Positions 31,706 to 40,489 of a stretch of 55,039 nt of DNA are shown here, in pieces. The position numbers and the translations under genes are program-made. Location: positions 1 through 55,039 of the forward strand of contig DASPHG010000026.1 in the NCBI GenBank assembly GCA_035629775.1. Direction: 5' to 3'. Numbering within the stretch: position 1 is the first letter of the stretch; each line of letters starts with the position of its first letter. Source of the DNA: DASPHG01 sp035629775 (GTDB lineage: Bacteria; Actinomycetota; Thermoleophilia; Solirubrobacterales; Thermoleophilaceae). The notes below the pieces were generated by a model, which worked only from the letters and a program-made list of their open reading frames with translations, was not told the origin of the DNA and ran no database searches.

Positions 31706-33172
31706 ATGGGCCCCTTCGAGGACCATCTCAGCGCGCCGCGCGGTCACGGCCGGCTCGACGCGCCGTCCGGTACCGGCGCCGCCGGCGGCGCGCCCTGTGG
31801 CGACGTCGTGCGGATCGACGTCGACGTGGACGGCGACCGCGTCGCGCGCGCGGGGTTCGAGGCCGACGGCTGCGGCGCCGCCCTTGCCGCGGGGAGCGCG
31901 GCGGTCGCGCTCGTGTCCCGGCACCCCTTCCTCGACGCGGCCCGGGTGGGCGCGCGTGAGATCTCGGCCGAGCTCGGCGGGCTGAGCCCGGGCAAGCTCC
32001 ACGCCGCCACGCTCGCCGCCGACGCGCTCCACCGCGCGCTCGGCGCCGCCTCGCAGGTGGCCGTTGCGGCGCCGCGCCCGGACCGCACGCTGGTCGCTCT
32101 CAGCGGCGGCGTGGACAGCGCGGTCGCGGCCTGGCTCGCCGCCGAGCGCGGTGACGACGTCGTGGCGGTCACGCTCGAGCTCTGGGCAGATCCGGCGGTG
32201 GACACGGCCCGAAGCTGCTGCTCGAGTGAGGCGGTCGGCACGGCGCGGGCGCTCGCTCACCGGATGGGGATGCCTCACCTGACGCTTGACCTCCGCGAGT
32301 CGTTCGGCGAGCGCGTCGTCGCCGACTTCCTGGACGAGCACCGCGCGGGGAGGACGCCGAACCCGTGCGTGCGCTGCAACGGGCTGCTGCGCTTCGACGC
32401 GATGCTGGCACTGGCGGACAGGCTCGGCGCCGCGCGGCTCGCGACCGGCCATTACGCCCGCGTCGAGGACGACGGCGCGGGCCCGGTACTCGCTCTCGCG
32501 CGCGACACGGCGAAGGACCAGACCTACATGCTCTCGGCGCTCAGGCCGGAGCGGCTCGACCGCATCTGGTTCCCCCTCGGGGAGCTGACGAAGCCGGAGG
32601 TGCGCGATCTCGCGCGCGCGGCGGGGCTGCCCGTCGCCGAGCGGCCGGAGAGCCAGGACCTCTGCTTCCTGGCGGGAGCGGGCGGGCGGGAGGCCTTCCT
32701 GCGCCGTCACGCGAGCGACCTCGTCGAGGCCGACCGCGGCGGGGAGATCGTGGACCTCGAGGGCCGCGTCCTCGGCCACCACGCGGGTCAGCGCCACTTC
32801 ACCATCGGCCAGCGGCGCGGGCTGGGCGTCGCGGCCGCCGAGCCGCTCTACGTGGTCTCCAAGGACGCGGGCAGCGGCCGGGTCCGCGTCGGCCCCCGGC
32901 CGGCTCTGCACACCACGCGGGTGACGGTGAGGGGGGCCGAGCTGCGGCGGCCATCGGCCGTCGTCGACCGGGTGAAGCTGCGGTACCGCTCCGCGCCGCT
33001 GGCGGGATGCGTGACCGAGGACGTGGCGCCCGGGCGCCACCCGCGCCTCACCCTCGACCTCGCCGAGCCTGCAGACGGCGTGGCTCCCGGTCAGACTGCG
33101 TGCCTCATGCACGGCAACCGCATAGTGGGGTGGGGCGTCATCGCGGCCGGGCGGGCGGAACATGCAGCCTGA
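31706..33172 (+). CDS. mnmA: IscU-like domain fused to tRNA 2-thiouridylase MnmA
   Basis: A 488-residue two-domain protein. Residues 1-112 resemble the IscU/NifU-N scaffold: HLSAPRGHGRL, APCGD (Cys31), GCGAA (Cys56) and KLHAATLA, where the third cluster-ligand Cys is Ala100. Residues 126-488 are MnmA: ATP loop SGGVDS (133-138), catalytic CxxC region NPCVRCN, TGHYAR, and the persulfide Cys in SQDLCFL. MnmA installs the 2-thio group on U34 of Lys, Glu and Gln tRNAs. The fused scaffold suggests direct sulfur or Fe-S cluster delivery. The start is set by TAGTCT 7 nt upstream. An anti-sigma-like gene overlaps the 3' end. Confidence 0.93.
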   Translation: MGPFEDHLSAPRGHGRLDAPSGTGAAGGAPCGDVVRIDVDVDGDRVARAGFEADGCGAALAAGSAAVALVSRHPFLDAARVGAREISAELGGLSPGKLHAATLAADALHRALGAASQVAVAAPRPDRTLVALSGGVDSAVAAWLAAERGDDVVAVTLELWADPAVDTARSCCSSEAVGTARALAHRMGMPHLTLDLRESFGERVVADFLDEHRAGRTPNPCVRCNGLLRFDAMLALADRLGAARLATGHYARVEDDGAGPVLALARDTAKDQTYMLSALRPERLDRIWFPLGELTKPEVRDLARAAGLPVAERPESQDLCFLAGAGGREAFLRRHASDLVEADRGGEIVDLEGRVLGHHAGQRHFTIGQRRGLGVAAAEPLYVVSKDAGSGRVRVGPRPALHTTRVTVRGAELRRPSAVVDRVKLRYRSAPLAGCVTEDVAPGRHPRLTLDLAEPADGVAPGQTACLMHGNRIVGWGVIAAGRAEHAA

Positions 33173-33554
33173 GGTCATCGAGCTCACGCTGCCCGCGGGC
33201 AGGGAGTGGCACGCGGTCGCACGGCTCGTGCTGGGCGGCGTCGCCGATCGCCTGAACCTGTCCTTCGAGGACCTGGACGATCTCCAGCTCGCCGTCGAGC
33301 GGCTGCTGGTCGAGGCCGCGTCACAGGACACGGTCCACGTACGGATCGACGTGGTCGACCAGGGGCTTCGCGTCGGGGTCGGCCCGCTCGTCGAGCGGAC
33401 GGTGGCCGACGCCCTGCAGGGCCCGGACGCCGCGCCCGGCGAGCTGACGCTGCGGCGCATCCTCCAGACCGTCGTGGATTCGTTCGGGGTCGAGGAGGCC
33501 GCAGAGGGTGGCATCGTCGTGCGGCTGCAGAAGGCTGTGCGAGGACGCGCCTAG
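33162..33554 (+). CDS. anti-sigma factor-like (RsbW-related) protein, degenerate ATP site
   Basis: A 130-residue protein whose size and pattern match HATPase-type anti-sigma factors: EVIELTLPAGREWHAVARLVLGGVADRL, then FEDLDDLQLAVERLLVEAA. It sits directly before a SigB-type sigma factor. The N box has Glu but no Asn, and the usual DxGxGF glycine box is not recognisable, so ATP binding or kinase activity is doubtful. The ATG overlaps mnmA by 11 nt and the sigma gene follows after 1 nt. I infer that it binds the sigma factor; it could instead be a partner-switch remnant. Confidence 0.75.
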   Translation: MQPEVIELTLPAGREWHAVARLVLGGVADRLNLSFEDLDDLQLAVERLLVEAASQDTVHVRIDVVDQGLRVGVGPLVERTVADALQGPDAAPGELTLRRILQTVVDSFGVEEAAEGGIVVRLQKAVRGRA

Positions 33555-33555
33555 C

Positions 33556-34290
33556 TTGGACCGCGAGCGCGCCGAGATCGACCGCGACCTTCTCCGTCGC
33601 TACCACGAGCACGGGGACGTCGCCGCCCGCGAGGAGCTCGTCCAGCGCCATCTGCCGCTCGTGCGCTCGCTCGCGCGCCGGTTCGCCGGCCGGGGCGAGT
33701 CGCTCGAGGACCTCGAGCAGGTCGGTGCGATCGGCCTGATCAAGGCGATCGACCGGTTCGAGATGTCGCGCGAGGTCGCGCTGACGAGCTACGCGACGCC
33801 GAATGTCGTCGGCGAGATCAAGCGCCACTTCCGCGACCGCGGCTCGGCGATCCGGATCCCGCGAAACCTCAAGGAGATGAGCGCCAAGCTCGGCAAGGCG
33901 ATGGAGCGGCTCACGGCGGTGGAGGGCCGGTCGCCGACCATCGCGGAGCTGGCGGAGGAGGTCAACACGACCCCGGAGCAGGTGCTCGAGGCGCTCGAAG
34001 CCGGTTCGGCGCGCTCGACGATCTCGCTGTCCTCCGGGCACGACGCCGACGAGCTCGACCCGATGGAGATCGTGGGGGAGGAGGACGAGGGGTTCGACCG
34101 CGTCGAGGACCGGGCCTCACTGGAACCGGCGATCGGCACCCTGCCCGCCCGCGAGCGCGAGATCCTGCGGATGCGCTTCGAGGAGGGCATGACCCAGAGC
34201 CAGATCGCGGAGCGGGTCGGCGTGTCGCAGATGCACGTCTCCCGGCTGATCCGGAAGTCGATCGATCAACTGCGAGACGAACTGGTCTAG
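33556..34290 (+). CDS. SigB/SigF-family RNA polymerase sigma factor
   Basis: A 244-residue group 3 sigma factor of the SigB/F/G type. Region 2 has LVRSLARRFAGRGESLEDLEQVGAIGLIKAIDRFE and ALTSYATPNVVGEIKRHFRDRG. Region 3 has IPRNLKEMSAKLGKAMERL. Region 4 has LPAREREILRMRFEEGMTQSQIAERVGVSQMHVSRLIR, with the helix-turn-helix near the end. The TTG at 33556 follows the anti-sigma stop by 1 nt and starts LDRERAEIDRDLLRRYHEHG, matching the family N-terminus. It probably controls a stress or stationary-phase regulon and is held by its neighbour. Confidence 0.93.
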   Translation: MDRERAEIDRDLLRRYHEHGDVAAREELVQRHLPLVRSLARRFAGRGESLEDLEQVGAIGLIKAIDRFEMSREVALTSYATPNVVGEIKRHFRDRGSAIRIPRNLKEMSAKLGKAMERLTAVEGRSPTIAELAEEVNTTPEQVLEALEAGSARSTISLSSGHDADELDPMEIVGEEDEGFDRVEDRASLEPAIGTLPAREREILRMRFEEGMTQSQIAERVGVSQMHVSRLIRKSIDQLRDELV

Positions 34291-34306
34291 CGCCGAAAGG
34301 GCAGGC

Positions 34307-34645
34307 TCAGAAATCCTCGGGGAGGATGGCGTCCACGGCCAGGGCGCAGGCGAAGATGGCCACCTCGTCGGCGATCCGCTCGTCGCGGATGCGGACCAAG
34401 TCGTCCCAGAGGTGGTCGTCGACCTGGTCCAGGTACTCCTCGTAGCTCCGCAGCGCGGCGTGCGGGAACACGCCCTCGTGGCGCCACTCGCAGTTCGGGC
34501 AGCGGCGGGCGATGAACCAGCGGTCGCCCCAGAGCGGCTCGTAGCCCGCGGGCTGCACCATGTCGCGCTCGCACTCCGGGCAGTGCTCGAGGCGGGTGGT
34601 CCACGCACCGACTCCGGTGCTCTGGCTCTGAGGGGAATCCAGCAT
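34307..34645 (-). CDS. small zinc-ribbon protein
   Basis: A 112-residue cytoplasmic protein with a zinc-ribbon of two CxxC pairs, CPEC (near residue 22) and CPNC (near residue 49). A helical C-terminal half (LRSYEEYLDQVDDHLWDDLVRIRDERIADEVAIFACALAVDAI) follows. Family members are widespread in actinobacteria but I know of no assigned function. It is convergent with the sigma gene (16-nt gap) and divergent from the peptide transporter operon. Confidence 0.75.
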   Translation of the reverse strand: MLDSPQSQSTGVGAWTTRLEHCPECERDMVQPAGYEPLWGDRWFIARRCPNCEWRHEGVFPHAALRSYEEYLDQVDDHLWDDLVRIRDERIADEVAIFACALAVDAILPEDF

Positions 34646-34740
34646 CGCCCAAACAACGGTCGGTCCGGCATGAAACTGACGAGAAGAGGAGAAACCCGAC
34701 TTGCGGAGTACATTCCGCCTAGATCTAACGAGGGGGGACC

Positions 34741-36396
34741 TTGTCGAAGCTGCTGAAGACCATGCTCGTGCTCGCCGTCGTGCTCGCGGCGACCTTGGGA
34801 ATCGTCGCCTGCGGCGATGACGACGACGACGGGGGTGGCGGCGGTACCGGCAAGACGGGCGGGACGATCAAGATCACCCACTCGTCGTTCCCCGACTTCC
34901 TCGACCCGGGGCTGTCGTACACGGTGGACGGGTGGGAGGCGCTCAGCACCGCGTATCCCGGGCTCGTGACCTTCCCGCATGACCAGACGGGCACGGCAAG
35001 CGCCGAGATCGTCCCTGCCCTGGCCGAGGACCTGCCGGAGATATCGAACGGTGGGAAGACCTACACGTTCAAGCTGCGCGACGGGTTGCAGTTCTCCGAC
35101 GGATCCGACCTCAAGGCCTCTGACTTCAAGGCGTCGATCGAGCGCATCCTCGAGATGGACTCGCAGGGCGCCGGGCTCGGCTTCACGAGCATCGTCGGCG
35201 GCGAGGAGTACCTGACGACCAAGGAGGGCGGCGTCGACGGCATCAAGGTCGACGACGCGACCGGCAAGATCGAGATCACGCTCGAAGAGCCGCGCGGGCC
35301 GTTCCTGTACGAGCTTGCGATCCCGTTCGCCGGTGTGGTGCCCGCGGACACGCCGGCGAAGAACCAGACCCAGAGCCCGCCGCCGGGCGCGGGCGCGTAC
35401 ACCTTCGTCGACTCGAACCCGCCGCGGAGCTACTCGCTCGTGAAGAACGAGAACTTCTCGCCCTCGCTCGAGGGCACCGCGGTCGATGCGGGCAACGTCG
35501 ACCGGATCGACGTGGTGGTCACGTCCGAGAACAACGCGGTCACGCAGGTGGCACAGGGGAAGCTCGACTTCATGGTCGACAACCCCCCGCCGGACCGGAT
35601 CGGCGAGGTCGCGGCGAAGTACCCGGAGCGTTACCACCAGTTCGTGACGAACTCCACCTTCTACTTCTTCCTCAACTCTTCGGTCCCGCCGTTCGACAAC
35701 CTGAAGGCGCGGCAGGCCGCGAACCACGCGATCGACCCGGACGCGCTCAACCGTGTCCAGGGAGGCGTGCTCAGCCCGGCCTGGACCACGCTCCCGCCGG
35801 GTGTCCCCGGATACCAGGAGGACCACGAGGACATGTACCCGTACGACCTCGAGAAGGCGAAGCAGCTCGTCGAGGAGTCCGGTACCAAGGGCATGGACGT
35901 GACCGTCTACGCGAACCCGGAGAACCCGACGAAGCAGACGATGGAGTACTGGACCGAGGTCCTGAACGACATCGGCTACAACGCGGAGATCAGGATCGTC
36001 CCGGCCGAGACGTATTTCACGACGATCGGCGACAGGTCCCTGGAGCCGCAGACGGGGTGGGCCAACTGGTACCAGGACTACCCGCACCCGGCTGACTTCA
36101 TCGACATTCTCCTGAACCCGGACAACGTCGTCGCGACCGGCAACAACAACTACAGCTACACCGAAGACCCGAAGCTCGCCGACATGATCAACGCCGCGAA
36201 CCGGGAGCCCGAGCTCACCCCCGAGGTCCAGGAGCAGTGGGGCGAGATCGACAAGTACATCCAGGAGCAGGCGTACTGGGGGATCTACGGCAACCGGAAG
36301 CAGTCCACGTTCTTCTCGGAGCGCATGGACTTCGAGAACTGCAAGGGCGAGCACTCGGTGTACACCCATGACTGGCACCAGTTCTGCCTGAAGTAG
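34741..36396 (+). CDS. peptide ABC transporter substrate-binding lipoprotein (SBP_bac_5)
   Basis: A 551-residue extracellular solute-binding protein of the DppA/OppA family. A lipoprotein signal (MSKLLKTMLVLAVVLAATLG, then IVAC) has the lipid-modified Cys near residue 24, followed by an acidic-glycine linker. Family motifs include YTFKLRDGLQFSDGSDLKASDFKASIERIL and FLNSSVPPFDNLKARQAANHAID. The TTG start is supported by the run GAGGGGGG just upstream. It is the first gene of a five-gene importer operon. A strong hairpin follows it, as often seen after abundant binding-protein genes. Peptides are the likely ligand. Confidence 0.93.
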   Translation: MSKLLKTMLVLAVVLAATLGIVACGDDDDDGGGGGTGKTGGTIKITHSSFPDFLDPGLSYTVDGWEALSTAYPGLVTFPHDQTGTASAEIVPALAEDLPEISNGGKTYTFKLRDGLQFSDGSDLKASDFKASIERILEMDSQGAGLGFTSIVGGEEYLTTKEGGVDGIKVDDATGKIEITLEEPRGPFLYELAIPFAGVVPADTPAKNQTQSPPPGAGAYTFVDSNPPRSYSLVKNENFSPSLEGTAVDAGNVDRIDVVVTSENNAVTQVAQGKLDFMVDNPPPDRIGEVAAKYPERYHQFVTNSTFYFFLNSSVPPFDNLKARQAANHAIDPDALNRVQGGVLSPAWTTLPPGVPGYQEDHEDMYPYDLEKAKQLVEESGTKGMDVTVYANPENPTKQTMEYWTEVLNDIGYNAEIRIVPAETYFTTIGDRSLEPQTGWANWYQDYPHPADFIDILLNPDNVVATGNNNYSYTEDPKLADMINAANREPELTPEVQEQWGEIDKYIQEQAYWGIYGNRKQSTFFSERMDFENCKGEHSVYTHDWHQFCLK

Positions 36397-36409
36397 GAGC
36401 CTCGCTCGA

Positions 36410-36440
36410 GGGGGGACGTCCGGCAGAGGACGTCCCCCTT
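36410..36440 (+). terminator. intercistronic hairpin after the binding-protein gene
   Basis: Perfect 11-bp stem GGGGGACGTCC (36411-36421) / GGACGTCCCCC (36428-36438), loop GGCAGA, then CTT. It probably protects the binding-protein mRNA or partially terminates it, lowering permease expression. Confidence 0.65.
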
Positions 36441-36497
36441 GCCGGACGCGGCGAGAGCCCCTGGCGCCTCGCCGGGCGAAGACTGCGACGGGACCGC

Positions 36498-37406
36498 GTG
36501 TCCCAGGCCGCTGCCCTCGTCTTCATCCTGATCGTCGCCTCCTGCATCGCCGCGCCGCTCTACGCGGAGCACGTGGCGGGCACCGGCCCGAACGACGAGC
36601 ACGTCACGAAGAAGATCGAGCAGGACGGCGAGCAGGTGGACGTCGTCGCGCCGGACGGGAAGCCGATCGGGCCGACATGGGGCAAGGAGTACTTCATGGG
36701 CGCCGACAACCTCGGCCGCGACGTCATGGTGCGGATCCTCTACGGAGGACGCAACTCGCTGCTCGTGGGGCTCTCGGCCGCGGTGATCACGCTCGTCCTG
36801 TCGATCCTGGCCGGCCTGTTGGCCGGCTACTTCCGCGGCGGGGTCGACAGGATGATCTCGGGGCTCTTCGACGTGATGTGGTCGTTCCCGGTGCTCCTCT
36901 TCGGGATCGCCCTGGGCACCGCCCTTGCGATCGGGGGCCTGAACTTCTGGTTCATCCATCTCGAGAGCGGCTCGATCTGGATCCCGACGATCGTGATCGG
37001 AGTCGTCTACGTGCCGTACCTCGGGCGCACCCTGCGCGGGCAGGTGCTCTCCCTCCGCGAGAAGGAGTTCGTCGAGGCGGCGGTCGCGCAGGGGATGGGT
37101 TCGCCGCGGATCATGTTCAGCGAGATCCTCCCCAACCTGGCGTCGACCCTGCTCGTCTTCTCGACGCTCATCGTCGCGAACAACATCCTGCTCGAGACGG
37201 CGCTGTCTTACCTCGGCGCGGGTATCCGTCCACCGGAGCCGTCCTGGGGCAACCTGATCGCCGACGGGGCCGACCGGATCGTCACGGCGCCGCATCTAAC
37301 GCTCGCGCCGGGGCTCGCGACCGTGCTCACGGTGCTCGCGCTGAACCTCTTCGGCGACGGCCTCCGCGACGCGCTGAACCCGCGCGCGAAGGTGAGGCTG
37401 CGCTAG
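36498..37406 (+). CDS. peptide ABC transporter permease, DppC/OppC type (true N-terminus upstream)
   Basis: At least 302 residues. The membrane permease has MGADNLGRDVMVRILYGGRNSLLVG and the cytoplasmic EAA loop FVEAAVAQGMGSPRIMFSEILPN that contacts the ATPases. The coordinates use the first canonical start, GTG 36498. The frame is open upstream and reads ESPWRLAGRRLRRDRVSQAA, typical of the OppC N-terminal segment, so translation probably begins earlier. No ATG, GTG or TTG exists there; CTG 36384 inside the binding-protein gene is one candidate. The C-type permease precedes the B-type gene, the reverse of the common order. Confidence 0.88.
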   Translation: MSQAAALVFILIVASCIAAPLYAEHVAGTGPNDEHVTKKIEQDGEQVDVVAPDGKPIGPTWGKEYFMGADNLGRDVMVRILYGGRNSLLVGLSAAVITLVLSILAGLLAGYFRGGVDRMISGLFDVMWSFPVLLFGIALGTALAIGGLNFWFIHLESGSIWIPTIVIGVVYVPYLGRTLRGQVLSLREKEFVEAAVAQGMGSPRIMFSEILPNLASTLLVFSTLIVANNILLETALSYLGAGIRPPEPSWGNLIADGADRIVTAPHLTLAPGLATVLTVLALNLFGDGLRDALNPRAKVRLR

Positions 37407-38366
37407 ATGGCCCGGTTCATCGTCCGCCGGATCGTGCACATGCTGCTCGTCCTGTGGGCGATCTCGGTCCTCGTCTTCCTGATCTTCAACGTGGTGCCCG
37501 GCGGCGGCACGGAGGGCCAGGTCCTCCGCATCGCCGGCCGGAACGCGAACGAGGTCACGCGCGAGCAGGTGAAGAAGGACTACGGGTTCGACCAGCCGAT
37601 GTACGTCCAGTACTACGAGATGATGAAGAAGACGCTCAACGGCGAGCTCATCTCCTACTCCGACCAACGCAACGTCCGCGACGAGATCGTCAAGGGCATA
37701 CCCGCCACGGCCTCGCTCGTGATCGGCGCGGGAATCATCTGGCTCACCGTCGGCGTCCTGTTCGGCGTGCTCAGCGCCCTCTACGCGGGCAAGTTCGTCG
37801 ACAGGTTCCTGACCGGGCTGGCGATGATCGGGATCTCGATGCCGGTGTTCTGGTTAGGCCTGGTCGCCCTCTACTACCTGACGTACAAGATCGAGCTGTT
37901 CCCACCCGGCGGCTATGTGCCGCTGAAGGAGGACCCGGTCGACTGGGCCTATCACCTGATGCTGCCCTGGATGGTGCTCTCCGTCCTCTTCATCGGGTTC
38001 TACAGCCGGCTGCTGCGAACGAACGTCCTCGACGTGGAGAACGAGGACTACGTGCGGACGGCACGCGCCAAGGGCCTGTCCGAGCGGCAGACCCTCTCGC
38101 GCCACACGCTCCGCAACGCGATGATCCCGATCATCACGCTGTTCGGACTCGACTTCGGCGCGACTTTCGGAGGTGGCGCGATCCTCACCGAGTCGATCTT
38201 CGGCCTGCAGGGCGTCGGCCAGTACACCGCCGAGTCGATCGGCGCGCTGGACGTGCCGCCCATCATGGGCGTGGTCCTCTACGGCGCGTTCTTCATCGTG
38301 CTGCTGAACACGATCGTCGACATCCTCTACGCCTACCTGGATCCGCGCATCAGGCTTGAAGCATGA
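37407..38366 (+). CDS. peptide ABC transporter permease, DppB/OppB type
   Basis: A 319-residue six-helix permease. The N-terminus MARFIVRRIVHMLLVLWAIS is typical of DppB. The EAA-type loop DYVRTARAKGLSERQTLSRHTLRNAMIPIITLFGLDFG contacts the ATPase subunits. It starts immediately after the C-type permease stop and overlaps the next gene by 4 nt (ATGA). It forms the translocation channel with the preceding permease. Confidence 0.95.
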   Translation: MARFIVRRIVHMLLVLWAISVLVFLIFNVVPGGGTEGQVLRIAGRNANEVTREQVKKDYGFDQPMYVQYYEMMKKTLNGELISYSDQRNVRDEIVKGIPATASLVIGAGIIWLTVGVLFGVLSALYAGKFVDRFLTGLAMIGISMPVFWLGLVALYYLTYKIELFPPGGYVPLKEDPVDWAYHLMLPWMVLSVLFIGFYSRLLRTNVLDVENEDYVRTARAKGLSERQTLSRHTLRNAMIPIITLFGLDFGATFGGGAILTESIFGLQGVGQYTAESIGALDVPPIMGVVLYGAFFIVLLNTIVDILYAYLDPRIRLEA

Positions 38367-39400
38367 GCGAGCCGCTGCTCTCCGTCGAGGACCTGCACGT
38401 CCGCTTCAACACGGAGGGCGGGGTCGTGCACGCGGTGGACGGCGTCTCGTTCGACCTCGCGCGGGGCGAGATCTTGGCGGTGGTGGGCGAGTCGGGCTGC
38501 GGGAAGTCGGTGACGGCGCAGACGATCATGGGCCTCACACGAACGACGAACGCCGAGCACGAGGGCAGCGTCCGGTTCCGCGACCGCGAGCTTCTGACGG
38601 CCCCGAACTCGGAGCTGCGAAAGGTCCGGGGGGCGGAGATCGCGATGATCTTCCAGGATCCGATGACGTCGCTGAACCCCGTCCATCGCATCGGCGACCA
38701 GATCGTGGAGCAGATCCTCGCGCACGAGGAGCTGCCGGAACCCGAGGCGCGCGAGCGCGCGGTCGAGCTGCTCGACCGCGTCGGGATCCCGCAGGCGCGG
38801 GAGCGGATGCGCAGCTACCCGCACGAGTTCTCGGGGGGCATGCGCCAGCGCGTGATGATCGCGATGGCGCTCTCGTGTGGACCGGAGGTGCTGATCGCCG
38901 ACGAGCCGACCACGGCGCTGGACGTAACGATCCAGGCCCAGATCCTGGAGCGGATCCGCGAGCTGCGAGAGACCGAGGATGCGGGGGTCATCCTGGTCAC
39001 CCACGACCTGGGTGTGGTCGCAGACATCGCCGACCGGATCCTCGTGATGTACGCCGGCCGCATCGTGGAGCAGGGCACGCTCGACGAGATCTTCTACGAC
39101 CCCCAGCATCCATACACCTGGGGCCTGCTCGGCTCGATCACGCGGATCGACCGCGAGCGCCCGGAGCGCCTTCCCGCCATCGCGGGACTGCCGCCGTCGC
39201 TGGCCGACCGGCCCGAGGGGTGCCATTTCAGGCCACGGTGTCCGCATGAGTTCGACAAGTGCCCGGAGAAACCGCCGCTCGAGCCGCGCGGCGGCGCGGC
39301 GGGTCACTGCGACCGCTGCTGGCTCTCGCCTGAGGAGAAGCGCGCCAAGCGGATGGTCCAGGGGCAGATCGGACTCGGCTCGAAGGGGGCGGTCGCGTGA
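38363..39400 (+). CDS. peptide ABC transporter ATP-binding protein, DppD/OppD type
   Basis: A 345-residue ATPase. Walker A is GESGCGKSVT, the signature is FSGGMRQR, Walker B is VLIADEPTTALD and the H-loop is VTHDLG. The C-terminal oligopeptide-transporter extension has the Cys-rich block CHFRPRCPHEFDKCPEKPP, which in relatives binds an Fe-S cluster or zinc. The ATG overlaps the permease stop and the 3' end overlaps the partner ATPase (GTGA). Confidence 0.96.
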   Translation: MSEPLLSVEDLHVRFNTEGGVVHAVDGVSFDLARGEILAVVGESGCGKSVTAQTIMGLTRTTNAEHEGSVRFRDRELLTAPNSELRKVRGAEIAMIFQDPMTSLNPVHRIGDQIVEQILAHEELPEPEARERAVELLDRVGIPQARERMRSYPHEFSGGMRQRVMIAMALSCGPEVLIADEPTTALDVTIQAQILERIRELRETEDAGVILVTHDLGVVADIADRILVMYAGRIVEQGTLDEIFYDPQHPYTWGLLGSITRIDRERPERLPAIAGLPPSLADRPEGCHFRPRCPHEFDKCPEKPPLEPRGGAAGHCDRCWLSPEEKRAKRMVQGQIGLGSKGAVA

Positions 39401-40467
39401 GCAGCCGAGAGGGGTCGGACCCGCTGATCCGCGTCGAGCATCTGAAGCATCACTTCCCGATCAAGAGCGGGCTGCTCTTCGACCGCACGGTCGACCGCAT
39501 TCACGCAGTCGACGACGTGACGTTCGAGCTGCGCGAGGGGGAGACCCTCGGGCTCGTCGGCGAGTCGGGTTGCGGCAAGACGACCCTGGTGCGGGCGATC
39601 ATGCGCCTCGTCGAGCCGACCGAGGGCACCATCCGCTTCGGCGGTCGTGACATCTCCCACGCGAGCCAGCGCGAGCTGCGGCCGCTGCGGCGGCAGATGC
39701 AGATGGTCTTCCAGGACCCCTACGCGTCGCTGAACCCGCGGAAGCGGGTCGATCAGATCGTGGCGTCGCCGATGCGCCTGCATGGCGAGGGCGAGGACGC
39801 CGCGTCGCGCGTGCGCGAGCTGCTCGACCGGGTCGGGCTGTCGGCCGAGCACGCGAACCGCTACCCACACGAATTCTCGGGTGGCCAGCGCCAGCGGATC
39901 GGCGTGGCCAGGGCGCTCGCGCTCGAGCCGAAGCTGATCCTTCTGGATGAGCCGGTGTCCGCTCTCGACGTCTCCGTCCAGGCGCAGATCATCAACCTCC
40001 TCGACGACCTCCAGGAAGAGTTCGGGCTGACATATCTCTTCGTCGCCCACGACCTCAGCGTGGTCCGCCACGTCTCGGACCGGATCGCGGTGATGTACCT
40101 CGGGAAGATCGTGGAGCTGGCGGCTGCGGAGGAGCTCTACGTCAAGCCGATCATGCCCTACACCGCCGCCCTCCTCGCGGCGATCCCGATCCCGGACCCG
40201 AAAGAGAACCGCGAGCGGGAGCGCATCGTGCTCGAGGGCGAGCCGCCCAACCCGATCGACCCGCCGTCCGGCTGCCCGTTTCACCCGCGGTGCCCGCGGG
40301 CGACCGAGATCTGCACGCGCGTCGAGCCTCCTCTGACCGAGTACGCGAACGGCCACCTCGCCGCTTGCCACCACCCGCTGAACGTCTCGGACGACGAGAT
40401 CGCGGCGGCTCGGAAGTCGCCCGCGAGCCCGCTCAGCTCGGGCGACGAGTTGCCACAACCCGCCTGA
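39397..40467 (+). CDS. peptide ABC transporter ATP-binding protein, DppF/OppF type
   Basis: A 356-residue ATPase. It has the OppF-type N-terminus VEHLKHHFPIKSGLLFDRTVDRIHAVDDV, Walker A GESGCGKTT, signature FSGGQRQR, Walker B LILLDEPVSALD and H-loop VAHDLS. The C-terminal Cys block is CPFHPRCPRATEIC. It is the last gene of the importer operon and starts at GTG overlapping the previous stop. It pairs with the DppD-type subunit. Confidence 0.96.
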   Translation: MSSREGSDPLIRVEHLKHHFPIKSGLLFDRTVDRIHAVDDVTFELREGETLGLVGESGCGKTTLVRAIMRLVEPTEGTIRFGGRDISHASQRELRPLRRQMQMVFQDPYASLNPRKRVDQIVASPMRLHGEGEDAASRVRELLDRVGLSAEHANRYPHEFSGGQRQRIGVARALALEPKLILLDEPVSALDVSVQAQIINLLDDLQEEFGLTYLFVAHDLSVVRHVSDRIAVMYLGKIVELAAAEELYVKPIMPYTAALLAAIPIPDPKENRERERIVLEGEPPNPIDPPSGCPFHPRCPRATEICTRVEPPLTEYANGHLAACHHPLNVSDDEIAAARKSPASPLSSGDELPQPA

Positions 40468-40489
40468 GCACTCCCGCTTGCAGCGGGGG

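Noticed and set aside
33790..33812. CGAATGTCG inside the sigma factor gene, resembling the ACGAATGT element
   Set aside because: It is embedded in conserved coding sequence (region 2 of the sigma factor) and lacks the flanking blocks shared by the intergenic copies.
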